From: Magnetospira sp.
GTDB lineage: Bacteria; Pseudomonadota; Alphaproteobacteria; Rhodospirillales; Magnetospiraceae
Direction of reading: 5' to 3'
Assembly: GCA_028282245.1 (NCBI GenBank)
Contig: JANQIL010000027.1
Span: forward strand, 1 to 64,000
Length of the DNA: 64,000 nt
In this document: piece after piece, positions 61,637 through 64,000 of the stretch
Layout: each line of letters starts with the position of its first letter
Numbering within the stretch: the stretch's first letter is position 1
Made by a program: the position numbers and the translations under genes
The notes under the pieces: generated by a model
Database searches by the model: none
Told to the model about the DNA's origin: nothing
What the model saw: only the letters and a program-made list of their open reading frames with translations

Positions 61637-62359
61637 TCAGCCGAAGAACAGGTCGCCAACGGAGATGTGGCGTGGTTCGCCCCCGCTGTCCAGCACCAGG
61701 GCGCCGGTCTCGTCGAGCGCCGCGAAACGGCCGCGCAGGGTGTCGTGGGGCAGCCGCACGGTGACCGGATCGCCGATTCCGTGGGCGCGTCCGATCCAGG
61801 CGGCGCGCAGCGGCGCGAAACCCTTGTCCGTCCAGACGCCGATCCAGGTGGCCAGCCGGTCGGCGTAGGCGTCGAGCAGGTCCTCCACGGCGCGCGCGCG
61901 CAGTCCCTCGGCGTTCAGGGAGGTGGCCGGAAACTCGGTGCTTTCGGGGGCGTGGGCCAGGTTGACGCCGATTCCGGCGATCAGCCAATCGATTCGGCCG
62001 TCGCGCGGCGTCGCGCTCTCCATCAGCATCCCGGCCACCTTGCGGCCATTGACCAGAAGATCGTTCGGCCACTTGCAGCGAGCCTCGGGGCCGATCGCCT
62101 CGGCCATCGCCAGGCTGACCGCGAATCCCAGTTGGCCCGCCCGGTCGAGCGGGCAGTCGGGGCGCAGGATGGCCGAGCAATGGAGGTTTCCGGAGTCCGA
62201 AACCCAGGCCCGTCCGCGCCGACCACGTCCCGCGGTCTGCCGGCGCGCCGTGACCAGGGTCAGATGCGGCGCCCCGGCCTCGGCTCGCCGCCGGGCCTCG
62301 TCATTGGTGCTGTCGACCACGTCCAGGCGGACGAAGGCGGGGTGGGCGGAGGGTGTCAT
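61637..62359 (-). CDS. birA: Biotin--[acetyl-CoA-carboxylase] ligase
   Basis: Attaches biotin to carrier proteins. 240 residues, catalytic and C-terminal domains only: [14 protein letters not shown], biotin loop [11 protein letters not shown] and [18 protein letters not shown]. The N-terminal helix-turn-helix of the E. coli protein is absent, so no repressor function. It overlaps the nuoN stop by 4 bp. Confidence 0.95.
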   Translation of the reverse strand: MTPSAHPAFVRLDVVDSTNDEARRRAEAGAPHLTLVTARRQTAGRGRRGRAWVSDSGNLHCSAILRPDCPLDRAGQLGFAVSLAMAEAIGPEARCKWPNDLLVNGRKVAGMLMESATPRDGRIDWLIAGIGVNLAHAPESTEFPATSLNAEGLRARAVEDLLDAYADRLATWIGVWTDKGFAPLRAAWIGRAHGIGDPVTVRLPHDTLRGRFAALDETGALVLDSGGEPRHISVGDLFFG

Positions 62360-63834
62360 CCGCCGCCGAACAGGGCGGCGGTGGCGGCCTCGGCACCGGA
62401 CAGGACGGGCGCCGGATAGAGGAAGAAGAACATCACGACGACCCCGGTCACCGCCATGACCGCGGTCATCTCGGGGCCGATCGGACGGTCGAACGAATCC
62501 AGCGCCTCGTCGAAGTACATCACCTTGACGATCCGCAGGTAATAGAAGGCGCCGACCACGCTGGCCAGGACGCCGATCACGGCAAGTATGATCAGTCCCG
62601 CCTCGATCGCCGCCATGAACACGTAGAGCTTGCCGAAGAATCCGGCGAGCGGCGGAATGCCGGCCAGCGAGAACATGAACACGGCGAGCGCCAGGGCCAT
62701 CGCCGGCTGTCGCTTGCCGAGTCCGGCCAGATCGTCAATCGATTCAACCATCCGCTCGTTGCGGCGCATGCACAGGATGGCGGCGAAGGTGCCGACGTTC
62801 ATGAACAGGTAGATGGCGACGTAGATCAACACCCCGCGCACCCCCTGCTCGGTGCCCGCCGCGAGGCCGACCAGGGCGTAGCCCATGTGGCCGATGGAGC
62901 TGTAGGCCATCAGACGCTTGATGTTGGTCTGACCGATCGCCGCGAAGGCGCCCAGCACCATGGACGCGCCGGCGACGAACACCACCAACTGCTGCCACTG
63001 GCTCACCAGATCCCCGAACGGACCGACCATGACCCGGAGGATCAGGCCGATGGCGGCGATCTTCGGAGCCACCGCGAAGAACGCGGTGACCGGGGTCGGG
63101 GCGCCCTCGTAGACGTCCGGGGTCCACATGTGGAACGGCACCGCCGACACCTTGAAGGCGAGGCCCGCGAACATGAACACGAGGCCGACGATCAGGCCGC
63201 TCGACACCTCCAGGCTGCCGTCGACCGTGAGGTGCGCGGCCAGCACGTCGAAGTTGGTGGTGCCGGTGAACCCGTAGACCAGCGACATGCCATAGAGCAG
63301 CAGGCCCGAGGCCAGGGCGCCGAGCACGAAGTATTTCAGGCCGGCCTCGGTGGAGCGCAGGTTGTCGCGGTTGATGGCGGCCAGCACGTAAAGCGACAGG
63401 CTCTGCAACTCCAGGCCCATGTAGAGACTCATCAGGTCGTTGGCCGACACCATCATCATCATGCCGAGGGTGGCGAACAGGACCAGGACCGGGAATTCGA
63501 ACCGGTTGTTGTTGTGCAGCGTCAGATAGCTTCGCGACACCAGAATGGCGGTTCCCGAGGCGACCAGGATCAGCACCTTGAGAAACACCGCGAAGACGTC
63601 GGCCGTGAACAGGCCGTTCATGGTGACTTCCGGCCCGCGTCCGTAGCTGGCGGTCAGCAGCAGGGTGAGGGCGCAGGTCGCCATCGCGAGTTGGGCGATC
63701 AGGCCGCCGGTGCGCGGCCGCTCGGCGACGCTGTCCTTCTGGAACACCCCGAGCATGAGCAGGGCCAGCGCCGACAGGGCCAGGAATATCTCGGGAATCA
63801 CCGTGACGATATTGAACGCGGTTTCTTCTTGCAT
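62356..63834 (-). CDS. nuoN: NADH-quinone oxidoreductase subunit N
   Basis: Membrane-arm, antiporter-like proton-pumping subunit of complex I. 492 residues with about 14 membrane helices, conserved Glu in [16 protein letters not shown] and Lys in [20 protein letters not shown], and [26 protein letters not shown] 63834 ([10 protein letters not shown]) is chosen over an unconserved 44-codon extension. Confidence 0.97.
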   Translation of the reverse strand: MQEETAFNIVTVIPEIFLALSALALLMLGVFQKDSVAERPRTGGLIAQLAMATCALTLLLTASYGRGPEVTMNGLFTADVFAVFLKVLILVASGTAILVSRSYLTLHNNNRFEFPVLVLFATLGMMMMVSANDLMSLYMGLELQSLSLYVLAAINRDNLRSTEAGLKYFVLGALASGLLLYGMSLVYGFTGTTNFDVLAAHLTVDGSLEVSSGLIVGLVFMFAGLAFKVSAVPFHMWTPDVYEGAPTPVTAFFAVAPKIAAIGLILRVMVGPFGDLVSQWQQLVVFVAGASMVLGAFAAIGQTNIKRLMAYSSIGHMGYALVGLAAGTEQGVRGVLIYVAIYLFMNVGTFAAILCMRRNERMVESIDDLAGLGKRQPAMALALAVFMFSLAGIPPLAGFFGKLYVFMAAIEAGLIILAVIGVLASVVGAFYYLRIVKVMYFDEALDSFDRPIGPEMTAVMAVTGVVVMFFFLYPAPVLSGAEAATAALFGGG

Positions 63835-63848
63835 GGCGTGCGGCCTCC

Positions 63849-64000
63849 CTAGCGCGTGGCCATCATGGCCGGCGACGCGGCCTGGGCCGCCTGAACCTGT
63901 TCGACCAGTTGTGCGACCGAGGCATGCATGGGCTCCAGGAAGCTGGACGGATAGATTCCCATCCACAGCACCAGCAGGATCAACGGGGCGAACACCGCCA
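63849..64000 (-). CDS. nuoM: NADH-quinone oxidoreductase subunit M, C-terminal end (partial)
   Basis: Runs off the right edge. The last 49 residues ([20 protein letters not shown], then [15 protein letters not shown]) are the conserved end of NuoM. It ends 14 bp before nuoN, the standard nuo operon order. Confidence 0.93.
   Translation of the reverse strand, partial: AVFAPLILLVLWMGIYPSSFLEPMHASVAQLVEQVQAAQAASPAMMATR

Noticed and set aside
62353-63852. A 499-codon plus-strand open frame opposite nuoN
   Set aside because: Its extreme His/Glu/Gln composition is the mirror of membrane-protein codons; nuoN on the other strand is unmistakable.

Overview
This GC-rich 64 kb window reads as chromosome of an alphaproteobacterium, most likely near the Rhodospirillales. 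Evidence: CtrA with ChpT, DUF2336 and an NDUFS4-type accessory complex I subunit, a lipoyl domain fused to the pyruvate dehydrogenase E1-beta chain with ftsB just upstream, type III pantothenate kinase, RNase J, and the gene order nuoM-nuoN-birA-coaX-rnj-mce. Almost every gene is ordinary, dense housekeeping sequence. Accessory DNA is confined to two short stretches (about 20.46-21.94 kb and 33.9-35.5 kb).

Layout. 0.2-3.6 kb: a PAS/GAF/GGDEF diguanylate cyclase, a DUF2336 protein, the NDUFS4-like subunit and tRNA-Arg(UCU). 4.2-15.2 kb: nadK (minus), mobA and a motility/cell-cycle block: chpT, a hybrid cheA, cheY, cheB, cheR, then ctrA (minus) divergent from fliI-fliJ, then ftsB. 15.4-20.5 kb: the complete pyruvate dehydrogenase operon pdhA-pdhB-pdhC-lpdA. 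20.46-21.94 kb: a two-gene membrane/pentapeptide-repeat cassette bounded by a perfect 52-bp direct repeat that duplicates the 3' end of lpdA. 22.0-28.3 kb: opgG-opgH for osmoregulated glucans (minus), arsM, a GNAT acetyltransferase and lipA. 28.3-33.9 kb: a glycine-betaine/choline-type ABC transporter, a CopD-like membrane protein, an orphan ParA and a TPR/glycosyltransferase-like protein (all minus).

33.9-35.5 kb is lower in GC. It holds an antitoxin-like remnant next to an operator-like palindrome, a membrane/coiled-coil protein of unknown function, and a frameshifted Doc toxin fragment. 35.6-38.6 kb: serC-serA behind a structured leader. 38.6-45.4 kb: a GH57-like protein, a PaaY-type hexapeptide protein, an acyl-CoA dehydrogenase and a hybrid histidine kinase. 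45.4-50.5 kb: a type I secretion set (RTX protein, ABC exporter, HlyD adaptor; minus) ending in a clear intrinsic terminator. 50.7-58.6 kb: rnd, ppx and ppk (minus), sixA, ubiD and a methyltransferase-like gene. 58.7-64 kb: mce, rnj, coaX, birA, nuoN and the 3' end of nuoM, all minus.

How the genes work together: DUF2336, GGDEF, ChpT, CheA/Y/B/R, CtrA and FliI/J put c-di-GMP output, chemotaxis, the CtrA phosphorelay and flagellar export in one 15-kb block, with CtrA-box-like sequences in the ctrA-fliI gap and before ftsB. PDH and LipA are functionally linked because LipA makes the lipoyl cofactor of PdhB and PdhC, but here they are separated by the cassette and the opgGH-arsM block. The best candidate for an undescribed system is the 52-bp-repeat-bounded cassette: two overlapping genes that look like a split form of a membrane pentapeptide-repeat protein, whose second product has a glycine-rich tail of a kind met in bacterial conflict proteins.
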